A stretch of DNA of 64,000 bases, taken from the NCBI RefSeq assembly GCF_026341035.1, contig NZ_JAPEOQ010000001.1, forward strand, positions 2,108,001 through 2,172,000. The letters run 5' to 3'. Position 1 is the stretch's first letter. Each line of letters opens with the position of its first letter. This stretch comes from Streptomyces sp. NBC_01016 (lineage in GTDB: Bacteria; Actinomycetota; Actinomycetes; Streptomycetales; Streptomycetaceae). The notes beneath the pieces were generated by a model that saw only the letters and a list, made by a program, of their open reading frames with translations, had not been told where the DNA came from and did not search any database. Below, in pieces: positions 9,118 through 17,643 of this stretch. The translations under genes were made by a program, and so were the position numbers.

Positions 9118-9641
9118 GAAGGACGTACCTCCGCGGCGAGCTTGTCGAGGCGCGCGGCGGTCAGTTCCAGCCAGCGCAGGTCGGCTTCCAGGTGGAACAG
9201 GGCGTGGTCGCAGATGAGTTGATCGGCGAGGTCGCCCTTGCGCTTGCGGTCCGTGAGGATGCGCATCAGGCGCAGGTGCTCGGCGCGCTGCGCGTCGAGG
9301 AGTTCGGTCGCGTCGCGCCGGGTCAGCAGGGCGAGGACGACCTTGGTGTAGAGGGTCGACTGGAGGTAGGGCTCCGGCTTCTCCGGCGTCGCGAGCCACT
9401 GCCGTACGTCGGTGACGCCGGCGTCGGTGATCGCGTACCGCTTGCGCTCGGGGCCGCCGCCGGCCTCGATCCCGTCGACCTCGACGAGGCCGTTCTTCAG
9501 GAGGCGGGACATGGTCGAGTAGACCTGCCCGTAGTGCAGCGGCTTGTCGTGCCCGAAGGTCTCGTCGAAGGTGCGCTTGAGGTCGTAACCGTGGCGGGGC
9601 CCTGATTCGAGCAGCCCGAGGAGGGTGTGGCCGATGGACAT
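9114..9641 (-). CDS. PadR-family transcriptional repressor
   Basis: A 175-residue PadR regulator. The winged HTH (about 1-85) carries the typical LLGLLESGPRHGYDLKR and HYGQVYSTMSRLLKNGLVE. The C-terminal half is the helical dimerisation domain. ATG 9641 gives the canonical MSIGHTLLGLL start. It is the first gene of an operon with an ABC exporter, and a perfect inverted repeat lies nine bases upstream of the start, so it almost certainly represses its own operon. PadR repressors usually release DNA on binding a drug or phenolic, so the exporter may be inducible by its substrate. Confidence 0.93.
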   Translation of the reverse strand: MSIGHTLLGLLESGPRHGYDLKRTFDETFGHDKPLHYGQVYSTMSRLLKNGLVEVDGIEAGGGPERKRYAITDAGVTDVRQWLATPEKPEPYLQSTLYTKVVLALLTRRDATELLDAQRAEHLRLMRILTDRKRKGDLADQLICDHALFHLEADLRWLELTAARLDKLAAEVRPS

Positions 9642-9649
9642 GCGAGGGA

Positions 9650-9681
9650 CTATACACACCATGTATACGCGGTGTGTATAG
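9650..9681 (-). promoter_or_regulatory. PadR operator candidate
   Basis: An 11-bp perfect inverted repeat, CTATACACACC (9650-9660) and GGTGTGTATAG (9671-9681), with a spacer containing another palindromic GTATAC. It lies just before the padR ATG, where it would block transcription. AT-rich TATAC symmetry is typical of PadR sites. Confidence 0.8.
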
Positions 9682-9694
9682 CCGGACATGAGGA

Positions 9695-9730
9695 CGCCGC
9701 AGGGGCTTGATGATTCAAGCCCCTGCGGCG
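9695..9730 (-). terminator. Terminator of the SPFH-RHH operon
   Basis: A 16-bp perfect stem (9695-9710 with 9715-9730), loop TGAT. It lies downstream of the ribbon-helix-helix gene and upstream of the padR promoter, so it insulates the two units. Confidence 0.8.
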
Positions 9731-9741
9731 ATTGAGCAGAT

Positions 9742-9787
9742 CCAGCCCCGCCGGCGTTTGAGGCGCGGGGTCCGGGGCGGAGCCCCG
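9742..9787. repeat. Dispersed GC-rich intergenic repeat, type A, copy 2
   Basis: Identical over 46 bases to 3738-3783. It lies between the stop of the ribbon-helix-helix gene and the terminator. Confidence 0.85.
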
Positions 9788-9793
9788 TGTCGT

Positions 9794-10027
9794 TCAGTCG
9801 GTCTCGTCGCCGGCCGAGGGACGACCTCGCCTCGGTATCGGCTTCGCCGAACCCGGCAGGCGCCCCGCCTCTGCGAGCGCCTTGCGCAACAGGAACTCGA
9901 TCTGCGCGTTGGCCGAGCGCAGGTCCTCGCCCGCCCAACGCGCGAGCGCGTCGTACACCGCGGGGTCGAGCCGCAGCAGGACCTGTTTGCGTGCCGGGCG
10001 GCGCTCGCGGTCAGGGGGCGGCGTCAC
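9794..10027 (-). CDS. Small ribbon-helix-helix (Arc/MetJ-like) DNA-binding protein
   Basis: A 77-residue basic protein. The core RKQVLLRLDPAVYDALARWA followed by a second helix (NAQIEFLLRKALAEAG) has the beta-helix-helix pattern of Arc/CopG-type regulators. The tail is Pro/Arg-rich. The GTG start overlaps the TGA of the SPFH gene (GTGA), so the two are coupled. A function as repressor of its own operon is inferred from the palindrome upstream of the SPFH gene. An antitoxin role is possible, but no toxin gene is present. Confidence 0.8.
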   Translation of the reverse strand: MTPPPDRERRPARKQVLLRLDPAVYDALARWAGEDLRSANAQIEFLLRKALAEAGRLPGSAKPIPRRGRPSAGDETD

Positions 10028-10959
10028 TGGTAGAGCGTTCCGGTGTTCAGGACGGGCTGCGCCGCGCGGTCCCCGCAGAGGACGACCAGCAGGTTGGAGA
10101 CCATGGTCGCCTTGCGCTCCTCGTCCAGCTCCACGAAGTCCTGCTCGGCGATCCGGGCGAGCGCGGCCTCGACCATGCCGACCGCTCCGTCGACGATCTG
10201 GCGGCGGGCCGCCACGACCGCGCCCGCCTGCTGGCGCTGGAGCATCGCGGACGCGATCTCGGGGGCGTACGCGAGGTGCGTGAAGCGGGACTCGATGATC
10301 TGGACGCCGGCCGCCTCCACGCGCGCGTGGAGCTCGAGGGCGAGCTTCTCTGTGATCTCCTCGGCGTTGCCGCGCAGCGACAGGCCCGCCTCGTCGTGCG
10401 CGTCGTAGGGGTACTCGATGGCGATGTGCCGGACGGCCGCCTCGGTCTGCGTCGAGACGAACTCCAGGAAGTCGTCGACCTCGAAGCTCGCCTGGGCCGT
10501 GTCCTCGACCTTCCAGACGACGACCGCGGCGAGCTCGATCGGGTTGCCGTACGCGTCGTTGACCTTCAGGACCGCCGTCTCGTGGTTGCGCACGCGGGTC
10601 GAGATCTTCGCGCGCGAGGTGAGCGGGTTGACCCACCGCAGGCCGTCCGTGCGGATCGTGCCCCGGTAGCGGCCGAAGAGCTGGACGACGCGGGCCTCGC
10701 CCGGCGCCACCATGTTCAGGCCCGCCATGGCGAAGACCGAGCCGATCGCGACCACGACGCCGGCCGCGATGAGTGCGCCCCTGGTGCCTCCCGAGTCGGT
10801 GGAGCCGGCGAGCGCGATCAGGCCTCCGCCGACGATCAGGCCGACGAGGCCGAGCAGCAGGGCGAGTCCGCCGCCGATGCTGTGGGCCGTGAACTCGCGT
10901 ACGTGTGCCTTCGGCATCTGTACGTCGGGAGTGTTCGGTGTGGCGTCCGTCTCGGACAT
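10024..10959 (-). CDS. SPFH/Band-7 domain membrane protein (slipin/prohibitin-like)
   Basis: A 311-residue protein with two adjacent N-terminal membrane helices (about residues 25-50 and 58-80), then an SPFH domain (about 85-270: [34 protein letters not shown]) and a short helical tail. SPFH proteins form membrane-bound oligomers linked to lipid microdomains, protease control or envelope stress. I chose ATG 10959 because the residues before it are not family-like and would overlap the promoter. First gene of a two-gene operon with a ribbon-helix-helix regulator, and a perfect 16-bp palindrome lies 61 bases upstream. Confidence 0.88.
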   Translation of the reverse strand: MSETDATPNTPDVQMPKAHVREFTAHSIGGGLALLLGLVGLIVGGGLIALAGSTDSGGTRGALIAAGVVVAIGSVFAMAGLNMVAPGEARVVQLFGRYRGTIRTDGLRWVNPLTSRAKISTRVRNHETAVLKVNDAYGNPIELAAVVVWKVEDTAQASFEVDDFLEFVSTQTEAAVRHIAIEYPYDAHDEAGLSLRGNAEEITEKLALELHARVEAAGVQIIESRFTHLAYAPEIASAMLQRQQAGAVVAARRQIVDGAVGMVEAALARIAEQDFVELDEERKATMVSNLLVVLCGDRAAQPVLNTGTLYQ

Positions 10960-11020
10960 GTCCGTCCCCGTATCTCTGAGCTGGTCGTTCGTGGCAGCAC
11001 TGCCGCGAACGTGGTCTAGC

Positions 11021-11036
11021 AAAGTGATATCACTTT
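11021..11036. promoter_or_regulatory. Perfect 16-bp palindrome AAAGTGATATCACTTT upstream of the SPFH operon
   Basis: Fully symmetric and AT-rich in a GC-rich genome. It sits in the SPFH promoter region and also upstream of the divergent PBP gene. Each half contains TATCACT, which fits the heptad (WATCACW) bound by omega-type ribbon-helix-helix repressors. That makes the ribbon-helix-helix protein of the same operon the natural candidate binder (inference). Confidence 0.7.
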
Positions 11037-11246
11037 ATCGCGTTCGGCAACCATCCGCACCTCTCGCTCGTCGGTTCCCATGGGGCAGGTGCTGATTGTC
11101 ACGTCCGATATGGCCGAATCAACGAAGATTCGACATAAGTGACGGGTTAGGTTCTTGAGCCGATTCAGCACCATCGTGAGAACTGGGTTCGTACCCGTAC
11201 GCGAGGGCGTACACGGACAAGGACAAGAAGCGGAGCGACTGAGGTC

Positions 11247-13487
11247 ATGGGCCGAGCGGATGCGAGGAAGGCGCGCAAGCGCGCGGCGCGGCCGTCGGGC
11301 ATACGCCGCTTCTTCACCTGGAAGAAGCTCCTGGGTACGTTCTTCGGACTCGTCCTGCTGTGCATGGGCGCGTTCATCGTGCTGTACCTGGTGATCGACG
11401 TACCCGAGGGCAACCCCGACGCCCAGGTGCAGAGCAACGTCTACAAGTACAGCGACGGCGCCACGATGGCCCGCACCGGTGAGGTCAACCGCGAGATCGT
11501 GGACCTGGCCGAGGTGCCCGAGGGCGTCCAGCACACCTTCGTAGCCGCCGAGAACAAGACGTTCTACACGGACAAGGGCGTCGACATGAAGGGCACCGCC
11601 CGCGGCATGCTCAACACCGTCATGGGCAAGGGCAAGCAGGGCGGCTCGACGATCACCCAGCAGTACGTGAAGAACTACTACCTGACGCAGGAACAGACCG
11701 TCTCCCGCAAGCTCAAGGAACTGGTCATCTCGCTGAAGGTGGACCAGAAGCAGTCCAAGGACGACATCCTCGCCGGGTACATCAACACCAGCTACTACGG
11801 CCGCGGCGCCTGGGGCATCCAGGCCGCCGCCCAGGCCTACTACGGCAAGGACGCCTCGAAGCTGAGCGTGGAGCAGGGCGCGTACCTCGCCGCGCTGCTC
11901 CAGGCCCCGAACCAGTACGACTGGGCGATCGCTTCCGACACCGGAAAGCAACTGGCCAAGGCGCGCTGGAACTACGTGCTCGACAACATGGTCGACATGC
12001 ACTGGCTGAGCGCGAGCGAACGGCAGGGCATGACGTTCGACAAGCCGATCCAGCCGAAGGCCGCCTCCGGACTCCAGGGCCAGGAGGGCTACCTCTACGA
12101 GGCCGCCAAGGACGAGGTGATGAAGGAACTGAACCTCACCGACGCGCAGTTCAACGCCGGCGGCTACACGATCACGCTCAACGTCGACCGCAAGAAGCAG
12201 AAGCAGCTCGAGAAGTCGGTCAAGGCGCAGCTCAACGACAAGCTCGACCGCAAGGACAAGAAGGCCGACGCGCGCGTGCAGGCCGGCGCCGTCTCCGTCG
12301 ACCCGAAGACCGGCAAGGTCCTCGCGCTGTACGGCGGCGAAGGGCTCAGCGAGCACTACGTCAACAACGCGACCCGCACCGACTACCAGCCCGCCTCCAC
12401 CTTCAAGCCGCTGATCCTCGCGGCCGCCCTGGAGAACGAGGCGACGACGCAGTCCGGCCAGAACATCACCGCGGACACGATCTACGACGGCACCAGCAAG
12501 CGCCCGGTCGTCGACAACGGCGAGAAGGTCGGCTTCGCCCCGCCGAACGAGGACAAGAAGAGCTACGGCCCGGTCACCGTCCAGACCGCCATGAACAAGT
12601 CCATCAACTCCGTCTTCGCCCAGCTCGGCGTCGACGTCGGCATGGACCAGGTGATGGCGACGGCGAAGAAGCTCGGCATGGACTCGGGCGACCTCAAGCC
12701 GTTCCCCGCGCAGACCCTCGGCACCATGGGCGCGAGCCCGATGGAGATGGCCGGCGTCTACGCGACCCTCGACAACCACGGCAAGAAGGTCACCCCGCGG
12801 ATCGTGAAGGCGGTGTCCAAGCAGGGCGAGAAGGTCCCGCTGGAGGACCCCGTCGGCGAGCAGGTGATCAGCCGCGGCGCCGCCGACTCGGTCACCTCGG
12901 TCCTCACCGGTGTGGTCGACGACGGCACGGCGAAGACCTCCGTGCGCGACAACCCGGTCCGCGAGGGCCAGCAGGTCGCCGGCAAGACCGGTACCTCCGA
13001 CGACAACAAGTCGGCCTGGTTCACCGGGTACACGCCGGACCTGGTCACCTCGGTGGGCCTGTTCGGCGAGGGCGCGCTGAAGTCGTCCGAGGCCGGCGCG
13101 CACGTGTCCATGGAGGGCGCGGGCGGCCTGCCGCGTGTCGACGGCGGCAGCTTCCCCGCCCAGATCTGGGCGCAGTACACCTTCAACTCGTCCAGTGCGA
13201 ACGGGAAGTTCGACCTGGACACCGACATGGGCAAGGCCGTCCAGCCCACGACGACCGCCCCGGCCACCCCCACCGAGGAGCCCTCGACCGACCCGACGCC
13301 GAGCAAGTCGGAGACGACCAGCCCGACGCCGACCCAGACGACGCCGAGCGGGACGCCGACCAGCGAGACGCCGACGACGGATCCGACGGAGACGCTCCCG
13401 GTCCCGACCGACACCCCGACCGAGAGCTGGCCGGAGGACCCGATCGAGCCGGAGAACGGCGGCGGGAACGGGAACGGGAGAGACTGA
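11247..13487 (+). CDS. Bifunctional class A penicillin-binding protein
   Basis: A 746-residue peptidoglycan synthase. A basic N-terminus and one membrane helix (about 30-53) are followed by a GT51 glycosyltransferase domain with catalytic Glu102 (AAENKTFYTDKGVD) and GGSTITQQ at 132-139. The transpeptidase domain has the Ser384-x-x-Lys (STFK), Ser452-Ile-Asn454 and Lys580-Thr-Gly (KTGTS) motifs. The last ~65 residues are a Thr/Pro/Ser/Glu-rich tail probably lying in the wall. All catalytic residues are present. The downstream M20 gene is convergent with a four-base gap and no obvious terminator. Confidence 0.95.
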   Translation: MGRADARKARKRAARPSGIRRFFTWKKLLGTFFGLVLLCMGAFIVLYLVIDVPEGNPDAQVQSNVYKYSDGATMARTGEVNREIVDLAEVPEGVQHTFVAAENKTFYTDKGVDMKGTARGMLNTVMGKGKQGGSTITQQYVKNYYLTQEQTVSRKLKELVISLKVDQKQSKDDILAGYINTSYYGRGAWGIQAAAQAYYGKDASKLSVEQGAYLAALLQAPNQYDWAIASDTGKQLAKARWNYVLDNMVDMHWLSASERQGMTFDKPIQPKAASGLQGQEGYLYEAAKDEVMKELNLTDAQFNAGGYTITLNVDRKKQKQLEKSVKAQLNDKLDRKDKKADARVQAGAVSVDPKTGKVLALYGGEGLSEHYVNNATRTDYQPASTFKPLILAAALENEATTQSGQNITADTIYDGTSKRPVVDNGEKVGFAPPNEDKKSYGPVTVQTAMNKSINSVFAQLGVDVGMDQVMATAKKLGMDSGDLKPFPAQTLGTMGASPMEMAGVYATLDNHGKKVTPRIVKAVSKQGEKVPLEDPVGEQVISRGAADSVTSVLTGVVDDGTAKTSVRDNPVREGQQVAGKTGTSDDNKSAWFTGYTPDLVTSVGLFGEGALKSSEAGAHVSMEGAGGLPRVDGGSFPAQIWAQYTFNSSSANGKFDLDTDMGKAVQPTTTAPATPTEEPSTDPTPSKSETTSPTPTQTTPSGTPTSETPTTDPTETLPVPTDTPTESWPEDPIEPENGGGNGNGRD

Positions 13488-13491
13488 CCGG

Positions 13492-14772
13492 CTACTCGGG
13501 AGAGCCGAGCCAGGTGCGGGCCGCCGCGAGGAAGGCCCGCACCCCCAGCTCGATCGTGGGGTCCTGGAGCGGCGCGTACTGCGGCGAGTGGTTCACCGGG
13601 ATCTCCGCGGGCAGGCCGCGCGAGGCGAGCGTGCCCGCGTCGTGCCCCGCGAAGGCGGCCGGGTCGGCCCCGCCGAAGTGCCAGAACACCGAGGGCACAC
13701 CGAGTTCCTTGCCGAACAGGCCGAAGTCCTCGCTGCCGTTGATCGGCTGCGGAAGCACGAGGACGCCCTGCTCACCGAGCGCCCCGCGCAGCCCGTCGAT
13801 CGTCGTGGCGGTGGCGTCGTCCGTGTTCTCCGTGACGGGGAAGGAGCCGAGCGGGGTGAACTCCGGCTCCTTGGGTGAGCCCGAGGCCTCCGCCTCCGCC
13901 CGGACGATCCTGCGCACCGCGGCGAGCACCCGCTCGCGCACCACCGGGTCGACCGAGCGGATGTTGAGCTTCAGCTCGGCCTCGTCCGCGATGATGTTCT
14001 CCTTCGTGCCGGCGTGGATCGAACCCACCGTCACGACGGCCGTCTGCGAGGCCCCGACCTCGCGCGAGACCACGGTCTGAAGCCGCATCACGACGGCCGC
14101 CGCGAGGACCACCGGGTCGACGGTCGACTCGGGCGTCGAGCCGTGCCCGCCCCGCCCGAAGAGGCGTACGCGGTAGCTGTCGGAGGCCGCCATCACCGCT
14201 CCGGGCCGGGTCACCGCGACGCCCGTGGGGAACGGTCCGACGTGCTGCCCGAGGCACACGTCCGGCTTCGGGAAGCGCTCCGCGAACCCGTCGTCCAGCA
14301 TGTCCCGGGCCCCGCGGCCGACCTCCTCCGCGGGCTGGAACACGGCGACGACGGTGCCGCGCCACGTGTCCCGCTCCGCCGCGAGGAGCGCCGTCACGCC
14401 GAGCAGACACGTGACGTGCATGTCGTGGCCGCAGGCGTGCATGACCGGTACGTCGTTGCCGTCGCGGTCGGTGCCGCGCGCCACGGACGCGTAGGGCAGG
14501 CCCGTCGCCTCCAGGACGGGCAGTCCGTCCATGTCGGCGCGGAGCAGCACGGTCGGGCCCTCGCCGCTGCGCAGGACCCCGACGACGCCGGTGCCGCCGA
14601 CGCCCTCGGTCACCTCCCAGCCGCCTTGTTCGCGCAGCCGGGCGGCGACGATCCCGGCGGTGCGGGTCTCCTGGAGGGAGAGTTCGGGGTGGGCGTGCAG
14701 GTCCCGGTAGAGCTCGCGCAGGGACGGCAGGAGGCTGTCGAGGGTGGTGGCCGTGGCGGGTGTGGCGGTCAT
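13492..14772 (-). CDS. M20-family amidohydrolase (IAA-amino-acid hydrolase / hippurate hydrolase-like)
   Basis: A 426-residue cytoplasmic metallopeptidase. Metal ligands of the M20D family are visible: HACGHDMHV, QPAEEVGRGA with the catalytic Glu pair, and a C-terminal His in a NHSPQYAP context. Family members cleave N-acyl or amide bonds of amino acids. ATG 14772 follows AAGGAG and overlaps the stop of the upstream MFS gene (ATGA), so transporter and hydrolase form one operon, likely import then hydrolysis of an N-acylated compound. A tandem Lrp regulator is divergent from the pair. Confidence 0.9.
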   Translation of the reverse strand: MTATPATATTLDSLLPSLRELYRDLHAHPELSLQETRTAGIVAARLREQGGWEVTEGVGGTGVVGVLRSGEGPTVLLRADMDGLPVLEATGLPYASVARGTDRDGNDVPVMHACGHDMHVTCLLGVTALLAAERDTWRGTVVAVFQPAEEVGRGARDMLDDGFAERFPKPDVCLGQHVGPFPTGVAVTRPGAVMAASDSYRVRLFGRGGHGSTPESTVDPVVLAAAVVMRLQTVVSREVGASQTAVVTVGSIHAGTKENIIADEAELKLNIRSVDPVVRERVLAAVRRIVRAEAEASGSPKEPEFTPLGSFPVTENTDDATATTIDGLRGALGEQGVLVLPQPINGSEDFGLFGKELGVPSVFWHFGGADPAAFAGHDAGTLASRGLPAEIPVNHSPQYAPLQDPTIELGVRAFLAAARTWLGSPE

Positions 14773-16040
14773 CGGGGCTCTCCTTGTACGGGTACGGGGG
14801 TGGGCTCGGTCTCGTCGGGCAGCCGCAGCGCCCGGCGGAAGGTGAGCGTGGTCTGCGGGGTGACGCAGGCGAGGATCGCGGCGAGCACGGCGCCGACGAC
14901 GAGGAAGCCGAACGCGGCGCCGAATCCTGCCGAGTCCGCGAGCAGCCCCATCGCGGTCGGCGCGACGACGCCACCGGCCTGCCCGCCGAATGTGATCAAC
15001 CCGGCGGCCGCGCCGGTCAGTTCGGGCGGCAGGCTGCGCAGCGGCACCGCGAAGATCGGCATGTAGCCCAGCGAGGCGGACGCGATCGCCACCGTCATCC
15101 AGCCGATGAACGCGACGGTGCCGGAAGATGTCGCCATGAGGATCAGGGCGACCGAGGAGACCGCCATGGCGGGCACCACGATCTTGCGCTGGTTGCCTTC
15201 GAAGCGGTCCGCGAGCCGGCCGCCGACGATCACGGCGACGGTCGCGGCGCCGGCGGGCAGGATCGACAGGGCGCCCGCCGAGGTGAGCGCGAGCCCGCGC
15301 TCCTGGTTGAGGTACGAGGGCACCCATGTGTTGAGGCCCCACACGATGATGTCGTAGCCGAAGAACATCCCGGCGAACGCCCACATGGTTCCCGAGCGAA
15401 TCACGGTGCGGGCGGAGCCGGTAGGCCGTGCGTCGGCCTCCGTCCGCTCCCGCTCCGGCAGCCAGAGGCTGACGGCCGCGTACACGAAGACGCCGACGCC
15501 GGCGACGGTGAAGAACGCCGAGCGCCAGCCGAAGTGGGCGATGAGCGGCGCCGCGATCAGCGGGGCGACGACCGCGGCGACGGCGTTCGACGACTGCACG
15601 ATGCCGTTGGCGCTCATCCGCTGGCCGGGCGTCGTCCGCTCGCTGACTGCCTTCATCGAGGCGCCGGGGAAGACACCTTCGGCGATACCGAACAGGAAGC
15701 GCACCACCAGAAGGATCGCGAACGAGCCCGCGAGTCCGGTGAGCGCCGTGAACGCGGACCAGATGAGCAGCGCCCAGCAGGTGACGCGCTTGGCGCCGAA
15801 CCGGTCGGCGAGCATGCCGCCCGGGATCTGGCAGACGGCGTACGCCACGAAGAACACGGAGACCGCGAGGCCCTGCTGGGTGCGGTTGAGGTCGAATTCG
15901 TGGCCGATCGAGGGCAGCGCGAGATTGATGACCAGACGGTCGATGTAGTCGATCAGCCAGGCGGCGAAGAGCAGCGTGACCGTGATCTTGGCGCCCTTGT
16001 CGAGACGCTCACGTGCGGGGCCTTGCGAGGGTGGGACCAC
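14769..16040 (-). CDS. MFS transporter (anion:cation symporter-like)
   Basis: A 423-residue, about 12-helix major facilitator. The early motif LIDYIDRLVINLALPSIG and ADRFGAKRVT (motif A) fit the ACS/phthalate-permease group that imports organic anions. GTG 16040 lies five bases after AAGGAG. Longer open sequence upstream overlaps the divergent regulator. First gene of the operon with the M20 amidohydrolase, which suggests the imported molecule is that enzyme's substrate. Confidence 0.88.
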   Translation of the reverse strand: MVPPSQGPARERLDKGAKITVTLLFAAWLIDYIDRLVINLALPSIGHEFDLNRTQQGLAVSVFFVAYAVCQIPGGMLADRFGAKRVTCWALLIWSAFTALTGLAGSFAILLVVRFLFGIAEGVFPGASMKAVSERTTPGQRMSANGIVQSSNAVAAVVAPLIAAPLIAHFGWRSAFFTVAGVGVFVYAAVSLWLPERERTEADARPTGSARTVIRSGTMWAFAGMFFGYDIIVWGLNTWVPSYLNQERGLALTSAGALSILPAGAATVAVIVGGRLADRFEGNQRKIVVPAMAVSSVALILMATSSGTVAFIGWMTVAIASASLGYMPIFAVPLRSLPPELTGAAAGLITFGGQAGGVVAPTAMGLLADSAGFGAAFGFLVVGAVLAAILACVTPQTTLTFRRALRLPDETEPTPVPVQGEPR

Positions 16041-16129
16041 AGGCACTCCTTCTAGAGTGGGCGTGCTGGTGTGGGGGACGGCTCGGAAGTGGGGACAGAA
16101 TCCGGCCGCCGTGCGGGAAGGGGCCTCAA

Positions 16130-17167
16130 ATGCTGGAAAACGGCAACGCGCACGGTCTCGTGCCAGAATCCGCCGCCTTCGAGGAGGCCGATCTCGCCCT
16201 GATCGACGCCTTGCAGACCGATCCGCGCGCCCCGTGGAGCCGGGTGGGACCGGCCGTCGGCATCGACGCGACGACCGCGGCCCGCCGCTGGGCGCGCCTG
16301 GAGCGGGCGGGCCTGGCGTGGGTGACGGCGTACGCGGGGCCGACGACGGCCACCGTCGCCTACGTGGAAGTGACGTGCACACCGGGCGAGTTGGAGGAGC
16401 TGAGCGCCCGCCTCGTCCGGCTTCCGTGGGTGTTCAGCGCGGAGCACGTGGTCGGCGACTACGACCTGCTGCTCTCCGTCGCGGCGCCCGACCTGCCCGC
16501 GCTCGGGCGCCGGGTCAGCGACGACCTGGGCCGCCTGCCGGGCGTGCGCGGCACGCGGACCCGGCTGAGCATGCGGCTCTACCAGGAGGGCAGCGGCTGG
16601 AAGGTGCGCGCCCTCGACCCGGCGGGGCGGGCGCGGCTCACCACGGCGGGACCCGGGCCGGGCGCGCCGTCCCGACCGTTCCGGCCCCGCGACGAGGTCG
16701 ACCTGGCGCTCCTTCGCGAGCTGGGCGCGAACGGCCGTGCCGGGTATGCCGAGTTGGCGTCGGCCGTCGGCGTCGGCGAGTCGACCGTGCGGCGCAGGCT
16801 CGCGCGCGAACTGCGCGACCGGGAGATCCTGCTGCGCTGCGATCTGGCCCAGCAGCTGGCGGGCTGGCCGGCCCTCGCCACGTACCGGGCGACCGTCCCG
16901 CACGGCACGCTCGACCGCACGGGTTCGGCCCTCGCCCGCCTCCCGCAGATGCGCCTGTGCACGTCGGTCACGGGCTCCTGCAACCTGCTCTTCCAGGTCT
17001 GGCTCCGCGACCTCGACGGCATGGCCACGCTGGAGGCCGCCCTGGACGACCGGTTCCCCGCCCTGCGCGTCGAGGACCGCACGGTGACGCTGCGCACGGT
17101 GAAGCGGATGGGGCGGGTGCTCGACGACCGGGGGCGGGCCACGGGGTATGTGCCGGTGGGGTTCTGA
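16130..17167 (+). CDS. Lrp/AsnC-family regulator with two tandem modules
   Basis: A 345-residue protein, about twice the length of a normal Lrp. It has two AsnC HTH units (about residues 15-65, and 185-235 with ELASAVGVGESTVRRRL), each followed by a RAM-like ligand-binding region. ATG 16130 follows GGAAGG. The 89-base divergent spacer to the MFS gene contains CACTC-N6-GAGTG (16044-16059), a candidate operator. It probably controls the MFS-M20 pair in response to an amino-acid-like ligand (inference from position). Confidence 0.88.
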   Translation: MLENGNAHGLVPESAAFEEADLALIDALQTDPRAPWSRVGPAVGIDATTAARRWARLERAGLAWVTAYAGPTTATVAYVEVTCTPGELEELSARLVRLPWVFSAEHVVGDYDLLLSVAAPDLPALGRRVSDDLGRLPGVRGTRTRLSMRLYQEGSGWKVRALDPAGRARLTTAGPGPGAPSRPFRPRDEVDLALLRELGANGRAGYAELASAVGVGESTVRRRLARELRDREILLRCDLAQQLAGWPALATYRATVPHGTLDRTGSALARLPQMRLCTSVTGSCNLLFQVWLRDLDGMATLEAALDDRFPALRVEDRTVTLRTVKRMGRVLDDRGRATGYVPVGF

Positions 17168-17171
17168 TTGT

Positions 17172-17633
17172 TCAGGCGTTCTGCTGGGGGTGCGCCGCGC
17201 GCCACGCCGCCATCGACGCGTCCCACCCGTCCCCGGACAGCGCCGTCAGCGACGCAGGGAAGAGGCCGTCCTCCTCCTTGGCGATGTGCCGGTGCAGCTC
17301 GTCCGTCTCGTCCTTGAGGCGCTGTACGTCGCCGGGGTCCGTGAGGTCGAGGGTGGGCAGCAGCGCGCCGAGCTCGCGGTGCTCGGCGACCAGGGCGTCG
17401 ATGTAGTCGGCGTACTCCGGGTCGTCACGCATCACCGCGAACAGGCCGTCCTCCTCGCCCTTCCAATGCGAGGCGAGCTCCTGCGCCATCGTGTCGACGA
17501 GCGTCCGCGCGGCCGCCACGTCGCCGCGCTCCAGCGCCCGCAGCGCGTCACCGGCGGCGTCGGTGACGCGCTCGTGCTCGGCGATGAACTCCTTGATCAG
17601 CGGGATCTCACGGCATCCGCAGTAGTGGCACAT
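17172..17633 (-). CDS. Hemerythrin-like (HHE) domain protein
   Basis: A 153-residue four-helix-bundle protein with a conserved MCHYCGC N-terminus (CxxCxC, possibly an extra metal or redox site). HHE ligands appear as His20, HWKGEE (His58 region), AEHREL and HRHIAKEE. Such proteins bind non-haem di-iron and act in O2/NO sensing or iron handling. ATG 17633 is chosen over a GTG two codons earlier because the family begins MCHYCG. It is convergent with the Lrp gene, four bases apart. Its start is 10 bases from the stop of the phosphatase gene, so it may be the second gene of that transcript. Confidence 0.88.
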   Translation of the reverse strand: MCHYCGCREIPLIKEFIAEHERVTDAAGDALRALERGDVAAARTLVDTMAQELASHWKGEEDGLFAVMRDDPEYADYIDALVAEHRELGALLPTLDLTDPGDVQRLKDETDELHRHIAKEEDGLFPASLTALSGDGWDASMAAWRAAHPQQNA

Positions 17634-17643
17634 GGCCACATAT

